Part shown: piece by piece, positions 18,048 through 27,667 of the stretch
Position numbering within the stretch: position 1 is the stretch's first letter
Layout: the number at the start of each line of letters is the position of its first letter
Origin: an uncultured Lachnospiraceae bacterium
GTDB taxonomy: Bacteria > Bacillota > Clostridia > Lachnospirales > Lachnospiraceae
Assembly (NCBI GenBank): GCA_910586255.1
Contig: CAJUHR010000024.1
Span: 14,384 to 78,383 of the forward strand
Direction: 5' to 3'
Length of the DNA: 64,000 nt
The notes under the pieces: generated by a model
What the model was told of the DNA's origin: nothing
What the model saw: the letters and a program-made list of their open reading frames with translations, nothing else
Databases searched by the model: none
Made by a program: the position numbers and the translations under genes

Positions 18048-19127
18048 ATGATTATTTTTCGAGCAGACGGAAATGCTGATATTGGTGCAGGCCATATTAT
18101 GCGGTGCCTCTCGATTGCAGATGCAGCATTAGAAATGGGGAAACACAGTGTTTTTATTACAGCGAGTCCACATTTTGAGGATATAATCAACCAGCATGGG
18201 CACAAAAATGAGATTCTCGATACTAAATATACGGATATGCCTCTCGAATTGAACAGAGTAAGTGGTTTGCTAAGACATTATGCTCCTGCAGCTTTGATAG
18301 TGGATTCTTATTATGTTACAAAGGATTATCTAAATTCATTGCTGCAATTGTGCAGGGAGATAGGAAATAAACTTATTTATATAGATGATGTAATGACTTT
18401 TGCTTATCCCTGTGATATCTTGATTAACTATAACATTTATGCACCGGAGAGGGAGCAGAATTATAGAAGTCTCTATAGCATTGCAAAGCGGAATTTACCA
18501 TTGTTTCTTCTTGGCCCGAAATATATGCCATTGCGGTCTGAATTTCAAATCCTGCCTAAGAGAAAGCTGAAAGAGAATGTACAAAATGTACTGGTTTCTA
18601 CAGGTGGTTCAGACCCAGAGCATATGAATTTAGAGATAATAGAGAGGTTGAAAGAGCACAAGAAGTGTGGAGAAATGTCAGGACTTTGCTTTCATTTTGT
18701 AATAGGGACATTGAATGAGGATAAAAAGAAAATCGAGGAGGCTTCAAAAGGTGTTTCAGGTATTGTGTTGCATTATAATATTTCAAATATGGGGGAACTG
18801 ATGCAAAGCTGCGACCTGGCAATCAGCGCGGCCGGTTCAACGCTTTATGAACTGTGCGCTACACAGACGCCCACGAATACATATGTTACTGCGGATAATC
18901 AGATACCTGGTGCGGAAAGCTTTGAATATCATGGCGTACTTAATAATTGCGGTGATGTAAGAATTAGCTCCCCAAAGGAGTTGGCAGAAAGTCTGTTGGA
19001 AGAAACAATGAAGCTTGCAAAGGATTACAGCAGACGCGCGCGGTTTGCAGGAAGAATGGGAGAGATTGTAGATAGGGATGGAGCGAAGCGGATTGTTGAA
19101 TTTATACAGGAGATAATTTTGTTTTAG
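18048..19127 (+). CDS. pseG: UDP-2,4-diacetamido-trideoxy-altropyranose hydrolase, PseG
   Basis: A GT-B fold hydrolase of about 359 residues that releases UDP before condensation by PseI. The N-terminal signature FRADGNADIGAGHIMRCL (residues 4-21) is diagnostic, and VSTGGSDPEH and SAAGSTLYELCA are the C-terminal nucleotide-binding motifs. The start at 18048 is chosen because family members begin just before the RADGN motif. An upstream ATG at 18027 would add seven residues. Confidence 0.9.
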   Translation: MIIFRADGNADIGAGHIMRCLSIADAALEMGKHSVFITASPHFEDIINQHGHKNEILDTKYTDMPLELNRVSGLLRHYAPAALIVDSYYVTKDYLNSLLQLCREIGNKLIYIDDVMTFAYPCDILINYNIYAPEREQNYRSLYSIAKRNLPLFLLGPKYMPLRSEFQILPKRKLKENVQNVLVSTGGSDPEHMNLEIIERLKEHKKCGEMSGLCFHFVIGTLNEDKKKIEEASKGVSGIVLHYNISNMGELMQSCDLAISAAGSTLYELCATQTPTNTYVTADNQIPGAESFEYHGVLNNCGDVRISSPKELAESLLEETMKLAKDYSRRARFAGRMGEIVDRDGAKRIVEFIQEIILF

Positions 19128-19166
19128 AGAATTTAAACTATGATTATTTAGTGTGAGAGGTTGTAT

Positions 19167-20663
19167 ATGATATTTACAACACTAATTTTTATTTTTATCT
19201 TTTTTCCAGTATGTTTTGCTATATATTATTTACTTATATTTATGCAACTAAAGGAAAAGGTTTATGTATTTACAAAAAAATATCGGGTAATAGATCTGAT
19301 GCTGATTGGTATCAGCTGTTTCTTTTATGCATGGGCATATTTTGGTGACATATTTAGATTATTAATATATATTTTGATAATATATTTTTGGGGTGCGCTG
19401 ATCCAGAGAGTTTATCAACACGACTATTCTGTTGTTTTGATACAAAGAAAAGATATTACAAATAAAAAATATATTCCTCTGGCTGCTTTTTTATTTGTTC
19501 CGGCAGTTTTATTTTGTACTTTTATACTGATTCATTTTAAGTATATGGAATTATGGGGGGGGGTACGGAATTATTTTTTAAAAGATACTATCACAAGAGA
19601 AACAATATCTGCACCTTTGGGGATTTCTTTTATTTCATTTTCTGCGATTTCATATCTGTCAGATATTTATCTTGGAAAAGCTTCTGCCGGCGGTTTAATT
19701 GATTGTGCTTTGTATTTGACCTTTTTCCCCAAAGTAGTATCTGGTCCAATTGTTCTATGGAGAGATTATAATGAACAAATCAGAGACAGAAGAATAAGAC
19801 TTTCTTTAGTGTCTGATGGCATTAATCGGATTATGATAGGCTTTGCAAAAAAGCTGATTTTAGCTGATACATTTGGATCGTGCATTGCTTCTATATCTGA
19901 TTCTGTGGATACTCCGACTGTTTTTGGAGTCTCCTTATTATATATGTTGCAAATATATTATGATTTTTCCGGATACTCGGATATATCAATTGGATTAGCG
20001 AATATGTTGGGGGGTTCGTTTAAAGAGAACTTTAATTTCCCATATCTCTCCTGTTCTATTACAGAATTTTGGAGGCGTTGGCATATTTCATTGGGAACTT
20101 GGTTTCGGGAATATATTTATTTTCCTTTGGGAGGGAGCAGAATCAATCAAATCAGAACTATAGTTAATATTAGTATAGTATTTCTATTTACTGGTGTTTG
20201 GCATGGGGCGGGTTGGACATATATGTTATGGGGAATCATTAATGGTATTTGTAACATTATTGAAAGATTATCTGGTGAGAATAAAGCATATCAAAGGCTT
20301 CCAAAGTTTATAAAGTGGTTTTTGACAATGGGAATCACGTATTTTTGTTGGGAGCTATTTCGATTCAATAATTTTACATCATGTAAGGAATGGTTTATGA
20401 TTATGTTTGGATTGAAGCGATTTAATAGTATTCCTTATAGTTGGCAATTCTATTTTGATATGCGGATGATTACTATGATGCTTATTGGCATTTTTGGTGC
20501 AACATTTTGGGGATTTCCCCAAGTACAAACAAGATACAATAGATTTGTACAAACAAAATCAGGTTATCTATGTCAACAAGTCGTTTTTATTATGTTATTT
20601 ATTCTCTCTATTATTTTTATGGTAAATTCCAGCTATAGTCCATTTATATATTTTCAATATTAG
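19167..20663 (+). CDS. MBOAT-family O-acyltransferase (AlgI/DltB-like), in frame at a G9 tract
   Basis: A polytopic membrane protein of about 498 residues. The MBOAT core is clear: PLGISFISFSAISYLSD, YYDFSGYSDISIG, FNFPYLSCSITEFWRRWHISL and GVWHGAGWTYMLWG, whose histidines are catalytic in the family. It passes an acyl group through the membrane for O-acylation of the outside glycan. A run of nine G at 19555-19563 lies in LWGGV and is in frame, so the gene reads as ON. GAGAGG lies six bases before the ATG. The AlgJ/AlgX-like gene follows directly. Confidence 0.92.
   Translation: MIFTTLIFIFIFFPVCFAIYYLLIFMQLKEKVYVFTKKYRVIDLMLIGISCFFYAWAYFGDIFRLLIYILIIYFWGALIQRVYQHDYSVVLIQRKDITNKKYIPLAAFLFVPAVLFCTFILIHFKYMELWGGVRNYFLKDTITRETISAPLGISFISFSAISYLSDIYLGKASAGGLIDCALYLTFFPKVVSGPIVLWRDYNEQIRDRRIRLSLVSDGINRIMIGFAKKLILADTFGSCIASISDSVDTPTVFGVSLLYMLQIYYDFSGYSDISIGLANMLGGSFKENFNFPYLSCSITEFWRRWHISLGTWFREYIYFPLGGSRINQIRTIVNISIVFLFTGVWHGAGWTYMLWGIINGICNIIERLSGENKAYQRLPKFIKWFLTMGITYFCWELFRFNNFTSCKEWFMIMFGLKRFNSIPYSWQFYFDMRMITMMLIGIFGATFWGFPQVQTRYNRFVQTKSGYLCQQVVFIMLFILSIIFMVNSSYSPFIYFQY
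19555..19563 (+). repeat. poly-G tract, G9 (contingency tract, ON length)
   Basis: Nine consecutive G inside the MBOAT gene, currently in frame. A change of one base would truncate the protein at about one quarter of its length. Confidence 0.8.
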
Positions 20664-20675
20664 GGAGGAACTGCT

Positions 20676-22034
20676 GTGAGAACATTGCGTCTTATGACAA
20701 TTATACTATTCGTGGTTATTATTCTGTTACCAGTGATTTTTTTTAATTTTGCACCTGATGCGGAATCATTGATAGATAACAGAAAATTGGCAGAGAATCC
20801 ATTTTTTATGGAAGGAGATTTATCAATAAATATAGAAAATTATGTGAGTGACCGAATAGGTTTTAGAAATACCATGATTTCTGCTTATACAATACTAAAT
20901 GATAGAATTTTTGGAAAAATGGTCCACCCAATTTATACATATGGAAAAGATGGATATGTTTTTGGTGGAGGGATTACAACATCAAATGATTTTAATGATT
21001 TTCATATTGTATTTGCTGACATGGTAAAATCTATCCAGAACTATTGTGAAGATCGAAATGTGCCATTTTTGTTTGTATTTAACCCTGCTAAGCCAGCAAT
21101 TTACCAGGATAAATTAACGGACGGGATAAATTATAACCGTGAATGGGTTGAATTGTTTTTTAATGAATTAGATAATCGAGGAGTACACTATTTGGACAAC
21201 ACAATTACATTGAAGGAGTTGTCTGATTCTGGTGTAGAAGTATTTAATCAGAAATATGATGCTAATCATTGGAATGATATGGGAGCTTTTTATGGAACGA
21301 AAAAAATATTGGAACAGCTGAAAAAGAACTATACATCAATTCATGTAAATGAGTTATCAGAATTTTTAGTATCTGAAATTCAAGAAACCTCCCTTCAGGT
21401 TTCTGAGTTTCCCATTGATGAATGGGTACCAAAGATAGAGCTAAATATAGAATATAAAGATTTGACAGAGAAGTATTTCCCTGAAATTGAATTACATCCA
21501 TCTTTTCAAGGGTTTGGATATTTTGTAAATGAGAAAAGAAAAAATGATGGTGGTCCAAAGGCATTGGTGTTCCAGGGAAGTTATATGAATGGTTATGGAT
21601 ATAAATATATGATAAATGCTTTGGGGGAATATATCTATGTTCATGACTACCAAAATGTAATTGATTTCCCATATTACTTTAATATTTTTCAACCAGATTG
21701 CGTGATTTTTGAAGTTGCAGAATATACATTGTTTGATCATCATTTTAGTTACGATAATATGAAAACAATTCAATATAATCCCTCTTTGTATTCGCTATAT
21801 GATAAAGATTATTTACGCATGGATATTTCAAAGGAGGAAGTGATAATTGAAGAAGGTAATACATTAACAAAAATTATTTGGAAAACCAGTGATATGTATA
21901 AATACGTCTGGATTAAATTGGATAAGACATATGATATGAAACCTGTTGAAAACGGGTATCAGGTAACGATTGAAACAGCAAGAGCAGATGAATTGATAGA
22001 GGGTATGCAGATATTTGTGTCTAATGATGAATGA
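20676..22034 (+). CDS. AlgJ/AlgX-like (DltD-like SGNH) O-acetyltransferase partner
   Basis: A 452-residue protein with one N-terminal membrane segment (residues about 5-26) and an extracellular SGNH-hydrolase-like domain. ENYVSDRIGFRN is the AlgJ/AlgX entry motif, and YDANHWNDMGAF matches the conserved Asp-His region of the family. GSYMNGYGY may contain the nucleophile Ser. It should complete the transfer of acyl groups delivered by the MBOAT protein. The start is a GTG six bases after GGGAGGA. With the MBOAT ON, this pair should be active. Confidence 0.78.
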   Translation: MRTLRLMTIILFVVIILLPVIFFNFAPDAESLIDNRKLAENPFFMEGDLSINIENYVSDRIGFRNTMISAYTILNDRIFGKMVHPIYTYGKDGYVFGGGITTSNDFNDFHIVFADMVKSIQNYCEDRNVPFLFVFNPAKPAIYQDKLTDGINYNREWVELFFNELDNRGVHYLDNTITLKELSDSGVEVFNQKYDANHWNDMGAFYGTKKILEQLKKNYTSIHVNELSEFLVSEIQETSLQVSEFPIDEWVPKIELNIEYKDLTEKYFPEIELHPSFQGFGYFVNEKRKNDGGPKALVFQGSYMNGYGYKYMINALGEYIYVHDYQNVIDFPYYFNIFQPDCVIFEVAEYTLFDHHFSYDNMKTIQYNPSLYSLYDKDYLRMDISKEEVIIEEGNTLTKIIWKTSDMYKYVWIKLDKTYDMKPVENGYQVTIETARADELIEGMQIFVSNDE

Positions 22035-22096
22035 GCAGAGATTGTCTGGATGTAAAAATTTAACATTGATTTAATAAGAGGATTTATGGAAGAGGA

Positions 22097-24061
22097 ATGT
22101 TTAAGGATAATAAGTTAGGACAAAAATTTTTCAGTAAAAGGGATACTTACATATACTACTTTACTATAGCAATTGTAATTGCTGCAGCTGCTTATGCAAT
22201 TGTCCCCATGGTTATACTTTGGGAAAATTATATATTTCCAATTCACGATGGATTGGACAGTTATGCTGGTCTTGTTCAAATGATCCATGATAAGGGCCTT
22301 TATCTGCATCTTAATAAATCCCTGCCAATTTTAAATAATATACCTGGAAAATACTCATTTATTTCTTATAATCTTTATGATTTTTTAAATTGTATATTTG
22401 GTTATTTGACAGGGCAAATTTTAACAAGGATAATCGGAGTTTTATTAGGTTTTTTTTCAATGAGGTTATTACTGAAGCGGTTGTTTACTGCTCATTGTCT
22501 GATTGATTACTGCATTATTTCATTGATTTCAATCGTATATGCTATAACGCCTTGTGCATCAAATCGAACGATAGGATTTGCATCGCTTCCCTTGATAGTG
22601 ACTCTGTTTTTATATTTGGAGAAGGAAGAAAAATTTTCGGCTTATTCGTTAGCGTCACTATTATATCCGTTTTTTTCGATATTTGATACCATGTTGGTAT
22701 TCGTGATTGGCTTTTGGATTGTAGGAATTATAATTGGAAAGCTTAGTAGGAAGAAATACAATATTAATCTTGTGTGGGCGTTTGCTTTTATGTGTGTTTC
22801 TACAATTTTAGTTAATATTAATTTTGTATTAGTTGCTTTGAATGCCAATGAAACGAATCGTTCTTTGCGGATGCCATCAGATATTGGGATGAAGTGGTTG
22901 CAATTCAGGACATATTTGCTCAAAGGGCTGTATCATGCGCCAGCGCTTCATGGATATATATTACTTCCGTTTATAATTTTAGGGACATTATATGTTTTTT
23001 TTCGACACCGAAAATATGTGGATGATACACAAAAAGTATTTTTTAGAATAAAAATTCTTGGAGGCGGATGGATTTTTTGGCTATTTTCTGCATTGATTTT
23101 AACGTATCAAGAAGCTGGTTATTCTGTTGGGATTTTAATTATTGACGGATTCCAATGGGGAAGAATTATCGAAATTATGAGATTTATATGGTGCCTAATG
23201 GTTGGGGCTATTGTGTTTTCCCCACCAGATGATTGCCATTATATAAAGAACAATTTTTCGCTTGTTTCAGGGCTAATAATATTCTTTTTGGTAATGTTGA
23301 CACTTTCTATTTTTTTTCACGATGTGGGTTATCCTGCAGGAATTACTCTTTTCGATGGATTGTGGGAGAAAAACGCACTGGTTTTTTTCAGGATTCTGGG
23401 ATGCATGGGATTTGTCATAATTGCTTTTTCAGTGAATTTGAAAAAATTATTTAAGGGAATTATCTACGGGATAATAGTTTTGCAATTATTTTTTGTCGCT
23501 TTCGCAATAACTAATTACAATGACGTTGCTTACACTATTGCCCCTCGAATATTAGATTATGATGGAGACAGCACAATATGCATGAGAGAATTTTTCTCGA
23601 AAAATTTATTTACAGATATAAAGAGAGATATAAATTACCAAGACGAGAAGGTAGCAGCCTTTGGATACCATCCATCCGTTTTAATATATAATGGTTTTAC
23701 AACATTGGATGGATATAATTCTGTACACCCAATGGAGTATCAGATACAATTTAGGAAAATTATAGAACCTGCTTTGGAAAGATATCCCAATTTTGCAGAA
23801 TACTATGACGGCTGGGGGGGAAGAATGTATCTGTTTGGCGATCTCCCATATACTCCAACAAGGGATAAAAATGTAGCTCCTGTTCCTTTATATATTAATA
23901 CAGCTGCTTTTAAAGATTTGGGTGGTAAATATATCTTATCAAGAGCACCGATTTTAAATGCAGAAGAGTTAAAACTTGATTTTGTAAAGGATTATGACAG
24001 GGAAGACAGCATCTATCATATTTATTTATATTCAGCTGACATTAGGGAGAATATACCATGA
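22097..24061 (+). CDS. large polytopic membrane protein, probable GT-C type (DUF6044-like)
   Basis: A 654-residue membrane protein with about twelve predicted helices and a long extracytoplasmic C-terminal region from about residue 480. The early loop motif FPIHDGLDSY carries acidic residues, as expected for GT-C glycosyltransferases and the DUF6044 group. A G7 run at 23814-23820 lies in the YDGWGGR motif and is in frame. It overlaps the following GT2 gene by 4 bases, which suggests the two work together (polyprenyl-sugar donor and transferase). Confidence 0.6.
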   Translation: MFKDNKLGQKFFSKRDTYIYYFTIAIVIAAAAYAIVPMVILWENYIFPIHDGLDSYAGLVQMIHDKGLYLHLNKSLPILNNIPGKYSFISYNLYDFLNCIFGYLTGQILTRIIGVLLGFFSMRLLLKRLFTAHCLIDYCIISLISIVYAITPCASNRTIGFASLPLIVTLFLYLEKEEKFSAYSLASLLYPFFSIFDTMLVFVIGFWIVGIIIGKLSRKKYNINLVWAFAFMCVSTILVNINFVLVALNANETNRSLRMPSDIGMKWLQFRTYLLKGLYHAPALHGYILLPFIILGTLYVFFRHRKYVDDTQKVFFRIKILGGGWIFWLFSALILTYQEAGYSVGILIIDGFQWGRIIEIMRFIWCLMVGAIVFSPPDDCHYIKNNFSLVSGLIIFFLVMLTLSIFFHDVGYPAGITLFDGLWEKNALVFFRILGCMGFVIIAFSVNLKKLFKGIIYGIIVLQLFFVAFAITNYNDVAYTIAPRILDYDGDSTICMREFFSKNLFTDIKRDINYQDEKVAAFGYHPSVLIYNGFTTLDGYNSVHPMEYQIQFRKIIEPALERYPNFAEYYDGWGGRMYLFGDLPYTPTRDKNVAPVPLYINTAAFKDLGGKYILSRAPILNAEELKLDFVKDYDREDSIYHIYLYSADIRENIP

Positions 24062-25011
24062 TGGCCAAGATTTCAATTGTAGTGCCTGTGTATAATGAAG
24101 AAGGCAATGTTGAAAAACTTCATAAAGAGATTTTAGATACCTGCAGGGAAAATAAATATGAATTTGAAATTATTTTTGTAGATGACGGTTCCACAGATGG
24201 GACGGGGGCAATATGTAAAAAACTATACCCGTTGAAGTATATCCGCATGCGCAGGAATTTTGGACAGACAGCTGCAATGGATGCAGGAATTAAAGCAGCG
24301 CAATATGATTATATCGTTACTATGGATGGGGATGGCCAGAACGACCCTGCAGATATACCAGCATTACTCGCTTATTTGAAAGAGAATGATTATGATGTTG
24401 TTTCAGGATGGAGAAAAAATAGAAAAGATACCGTGATGAAACGGTTTATTTCCCGTGGGGCAAATATGCTTCGGTATTTGTTTATTCATGATGGAATCCA
24501 TGACAGCGGATGCTCTCTAAAAATATATAAAAAGGAATGTTTTGACGGAATCAATTTATATGGTGAACAGCATCGGTTTATTCCTGCAATATTAGAGATA
24601 AAAGGTTTCCGTGTTGGGGAAATGGAAGTACATCACCGTCCAAGGGAGTCTGGAACAACGAAATATAACTGGAAGCGGACAATCAAAGGGTTTGTGGATA
24701 TGATATCTGTATGGTTCTGGAATAAATATGCATCACGGCCTCTTCATTTGCTTGGAGGGTTAGGTTTTATATTTTTGGCGGCTGGATTTGGCTGTGGTAT
24801 ATGGTCCGTTGTATTATTTGCTTTAGGCAGGAAAATGTCAAATAATATTTTTCCTCCGTTATTGACGATCTTTTTTACAGTAATTGGGCTTTTACTATTT
24901 GTTTTTGGGCTGATGAGTGAGATTTTGATGAAAACATATTATGGGGAGCATATGGATGCACCGTATAATATAAAAGAAAAAACAGAAAATATTGTTGAAC
25001 CTGACAAATAA
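24058..25011 (+). CDS. polyprenyl-phosphate glycosyltransferase (family 2, ArnC/GtrB-like)
   Basis: A 317-residue protein: a GT2 domain (VVPVYNEEGNVEKL, VDDGSTDGT, TMDGDGQNDP) followed by two membrane helices at about residues 230-290. This build is typical of DPMS/GtrB enzymes, which load a sugar onto polyprenyl phosphate for use by GT-C transferases outside. The neighbours on both sides are large GT-C-like membrane proteins, which supports that role. Two adjacent ATG codons (24058 and 24061) are possible starts. Confidence 0.9.
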   Translation: MMAKISIVVPVYNEEGNVEKLHKEILDTCRENKYEFEIIFVDDGSTDGTGAICKKLYPLKYIRMRRNFGQTAAMDAGIKAAQYDYIVTMDGDGQNDPADIPALLAYLKENDYDVVSGWRKNRKDTVMKRFISRGANMLRYLFIHDGIHDSGCSLKIYKKECFDGINLYGEQHRFIPAILEIKGFRVGEMEVHHRPRESGTTKYNWKRTIKGFVDMISVWFWNKYASRPLHLLGGLGFIFLAAGFGCGIWSVVLFALGRKMSNNIFPPLLTIFFTVIGLLLFVFGLMSEILMKTYYGEHMDAPYNIKEKTENIVEPDK

Positions 25012-25038
25012 TAGCTGGAGAAGGGTATATAAAGCTTT

Positions 25039-27066
25039 ATGACGGATTATATTTTGCTGACAAATCTTGAAACTGGTATTTTTTTAATAGCTATCCTCCT
25101 TCTGGCTGTTCAATATCATAGTTTTGGATATGATATTAAAAAAATTATATTTTGGTGCATTATATTAATGCCGTTTATTTATTTTTCTGTCAATATGGTT
25201 ACAGAGATTGTAACAGCTGATGAAGCGAAGTATGAGTTAAGGTTTACAAATGTAAAAAACATTAAAAATTTAGATCTTCCTCTGAAACTTATTTATGAAT
25301 ATAAATTTTCTCAATTTACACTTGGTACACTTTTTTTAATGATACCAGATCAAATAAAAAATATTATGTCCAGAGCAGCGGTCTGGAAGGTTTATAAAAC
25401 AGCGCACTATTTCATTTTTTATGGTTTAAGCCTTTTGGTTATGAGAGTCTGGCATTATTGGATTTTTGATGAAAATGGAATAAGACGCAGAATCGGAGAA
25501 AATGGGATATTGATTACACTAATAGGGCTGCCACTATCCTGCTTGCTGATTAAGGTTGTCAATTATGATGCAGGGAGTACATATCCGGCTGTTTTGGGCG
25601 TTAGCCTTATTTGGGCTGCCTATCGGTCAGAGGATGAGCGTAAAGCAGTCATTGGAACAATATGCACGGCAGTCGGAGTTATGGATAAATGGACAGCACT
25701 GCCTTATTGGTGTATCTGTGTGATTTTGTATTCTTATATGGCAATCAGGAGAAAAGAAAAATGGAAAGATAAAATTATATATACTGCATGCACGGTAAGC
25801 ATATCCTATATAGCTGCACTTTTGCTAAGCTATTTTTATTTATTATATGCTTCCATACAGCAGGATGGATTATGCACAGATATTAATTGGGGAAATGTAA
25901 CCTTCTCTTTTGAACATACAGTCAGGGCGATCATTACAGGAAATATAAATATTGATTATATTAATGCGGATGCCTATTCGGGGGATGCAGTTTGGTATAT
26001 TTTTATATTATTTGGTTTGTTGATAGCATGCACTTTGTTTTTGGAACTGGTAATGAGTTTATGGAAAAAGCATAGGATTTCTGTAAACATGGTGCTGGGC
26101 TATTTTCAGAAGAGCTGCCTGGTTTTTGGGATAATAGGGGGGGTGATTTGTGCATATGTTTTTTCTTGCCATATCTCTCCTTACCTGGCAATAGAACCCG
26201 GATATTATATATCGGCAGATGGATTGGATGGATGGACGTATCACTATGGGGCAAGGACTTTTATAGGGCATTTTATTGCAAAGCTCTGCTATATGTGTGC
26301 AACTGTGATATGCAATTACCCATCGGCTGTATTATGTATGCTGGCGTTGTCTGCAGGACTTGCCCTTAAGCACGGACAAGATGACAGAATGACTGTTTGT
26401 AATTTGGTTTATACCAGCGGAATAGCTCTTTTGGCTCTTTATGTAATGGCGGGCTTGCCAAGTGATGCCAGATATTATTCATATCCCATTTTGATTATTG
26501 TATTAAGCAGCATTTACACGTGCTACTTATATTATCATGGGACAAAGATGAAAAATATATTTGCTTTATCTTTAACCATTCTTTGGATTTTAGAAATGCT
26601 CCTTTATGTCCCCAATATAAAAGCATTTTCACCAATTTGGGTCATGCGCGACAGATCATTTAATGAATCTGTGAGGAAGGGAGAATGGTATGCAGGAGAG
26701 GTGATGTTTTGGGGGGAAAACGTAGCATTGGCGGGACGTAAGATAAAAAATATTGTAGATTTAAATGATGATATAAGTTACTCGGATGTCACTATTTATA
26801 ATGACTACGGAAATATCTGGATAGAGAATCCGGGTTTTTCTTTCAAGGAGTTGGGAGACTATGATGGGAGCGGGCTTGACGAAAAAACATTTATTGTGCT
26901 TAACAAATTTGCTCTTTTTAGAAAGGATGTGCCGCTTTTTTTGGAATCCGTAGATCCTATGGATACCATTTCTTATAAAGGTGAAATTGGAGCGTGGATA
27001 TATCGAGGGGACCAGTTAAAAGAATATGAAGAATATTTTTTTCAGGAACAAAGAAACAGAGAATAG
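25039..27066 (+). CDS. GT-C type membrane glycosyltransferase
   Basis: A 675-residue protein with about twelve helices and a soluble C-terminal region. VTADEAKYEL near residue 57 is the acidic first-loop motif (DE) expected in GT39/GT83-like enzymes that use polyprenyl-phosphate sugars. A G7 run at 26137-26143 is in frame. It follows the polyprenyl-phosphate glycosyltransferase. The last 41 bases overlap the next gene. Confidence 0.65.
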   Translation: MTDYILLTNLETGIFLIAILLLAVQYHSFGYDIKKIIFWCIILMPFIYFSVNMVTEIVTADEAKYELRFTNVKNIKNLDLPLKLIYEYKFSQFTLGTLFLMIPDQIKNIMSRAAVWKVYKTAHYFIFYGLSLLVMRVWHYWIFDENGIRRRIGENGILITLIGLPLSCLLIKVVNYDAGSTYPAVLGVSLIWAAYRSEDERKAVIGTICTAVGVMDKWTALPYWCICVILYSYMAIRRKEKWKDKIIYTACTVSISYIAALLLSYFYLLYASIQQDGLCTDINWGNVTFSFEHTVRAIITGNINIDYINADAYSGDAVWYIFILFGLLIACTLFLELVMSLWKKHRISVNMVLGYFQKSCLVFGIIGGVICAYVFSCHISPYLAIEPGYYISADGLDGWTYHYGARTFIGHFIAKLCYMCATVICNYPSAVLCMLALSAGLALKHGQDDRMTVCNLVYTSGIALLALYVMAGLPSDARYYSYPILIIVLSSIYTCYLYYHGTKMKNIFALSLTILWILEMLLYVPNIKAFSPIWVMRDRSFNESVRKGEWYAGEVMFWGENVALAGRKIKNIVDLNDDISYSDVTIYNDYGNIWIENPGFSFKELGDYDGSGLDEKTFIVLNKFALFRKDVPLFLESVDPMDTISYKGEIGAWIYRGDQLKEYEEYFFQEQRNRE

Positions 27067-27667
27067 AAATTATACAAGATACAATGGCATAAGCGAGGTA
27101 GAATATAACCATCATAATCTATCGTATTATCTGATGAGAAAACCCTCTGATAAGAAGATTATTCCGTATTTAAAATCGATTAAAGGACGCGATATTTTAG
27201 AGGTTGGCGCCGGATATGGATATTATACAAAATATCTTCTTAAAAATAATGATGTTGAAGTAGCAGATGTGAATCCATACTTATGTCAGGAAATAGGGGT
27301 ACAGGTATATGAGTGTGAAGCCAGACAGATTGCAAAAATCATAAAGAAAGAGTATGATTTTGTTTTAAGCTTTTGGCTGACAGAATACCTAAATCCGAAA
27401 GAAATGGAAGAATTCATTCATGGGGCAATGGAGATACTAAAGCCAGGGGGGATATTTCTTACAACGGTCATTCTTAATATGGGAATGGGGAAAGCATATA
27501 CGTTTGGCGCTGGCCTCAAGGGTATAAATAAATATGGATATTCCGTCTCCGACATACTTGTCATGAGTGAGGGCTGTGGAAAAGTAAATTTCAGGAGGAT
27601 AGATACATATTTAGGAATTCCTTTTGCTACACTTCTTAAAATAAAAAAGGACATGAATGTACTATGA
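27026..27667 (+). CDS. class I SAM-dependent methyltransferase
   Basis: A 213-residue methyltransferase with the glycine motif ILEVGAGYGYYTKYLL near residue 58, ADVNPYL and a post-motif LKPGGIFLTTVI. It overlaps the upstream gene by 41 bases and the next by 4, so it is part of a tightly packed run. The substrate is probably a sugar of the glycan. It has a G6 run but no long tract. Confidence 0.85.
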   Translation: MKNIFFRNKETENRNYTRYNGISEVEYNHHNLSYYLMRKPSDKKIIPYLKSIKGRDILEVGAGYGYYTKYLLKNNDVEVADVNPYLCQEIGVQVYECEARQIAKIIKKEYDFVLSFWLTEYLNPKEMEEFIHGAMEILKPGGIFLTTVILNMGMGKAYTFGAGLKGINKYGYSVSDILVMSEGCGKVNFRRIDTYLGIPFATLLKIKKDMNVL

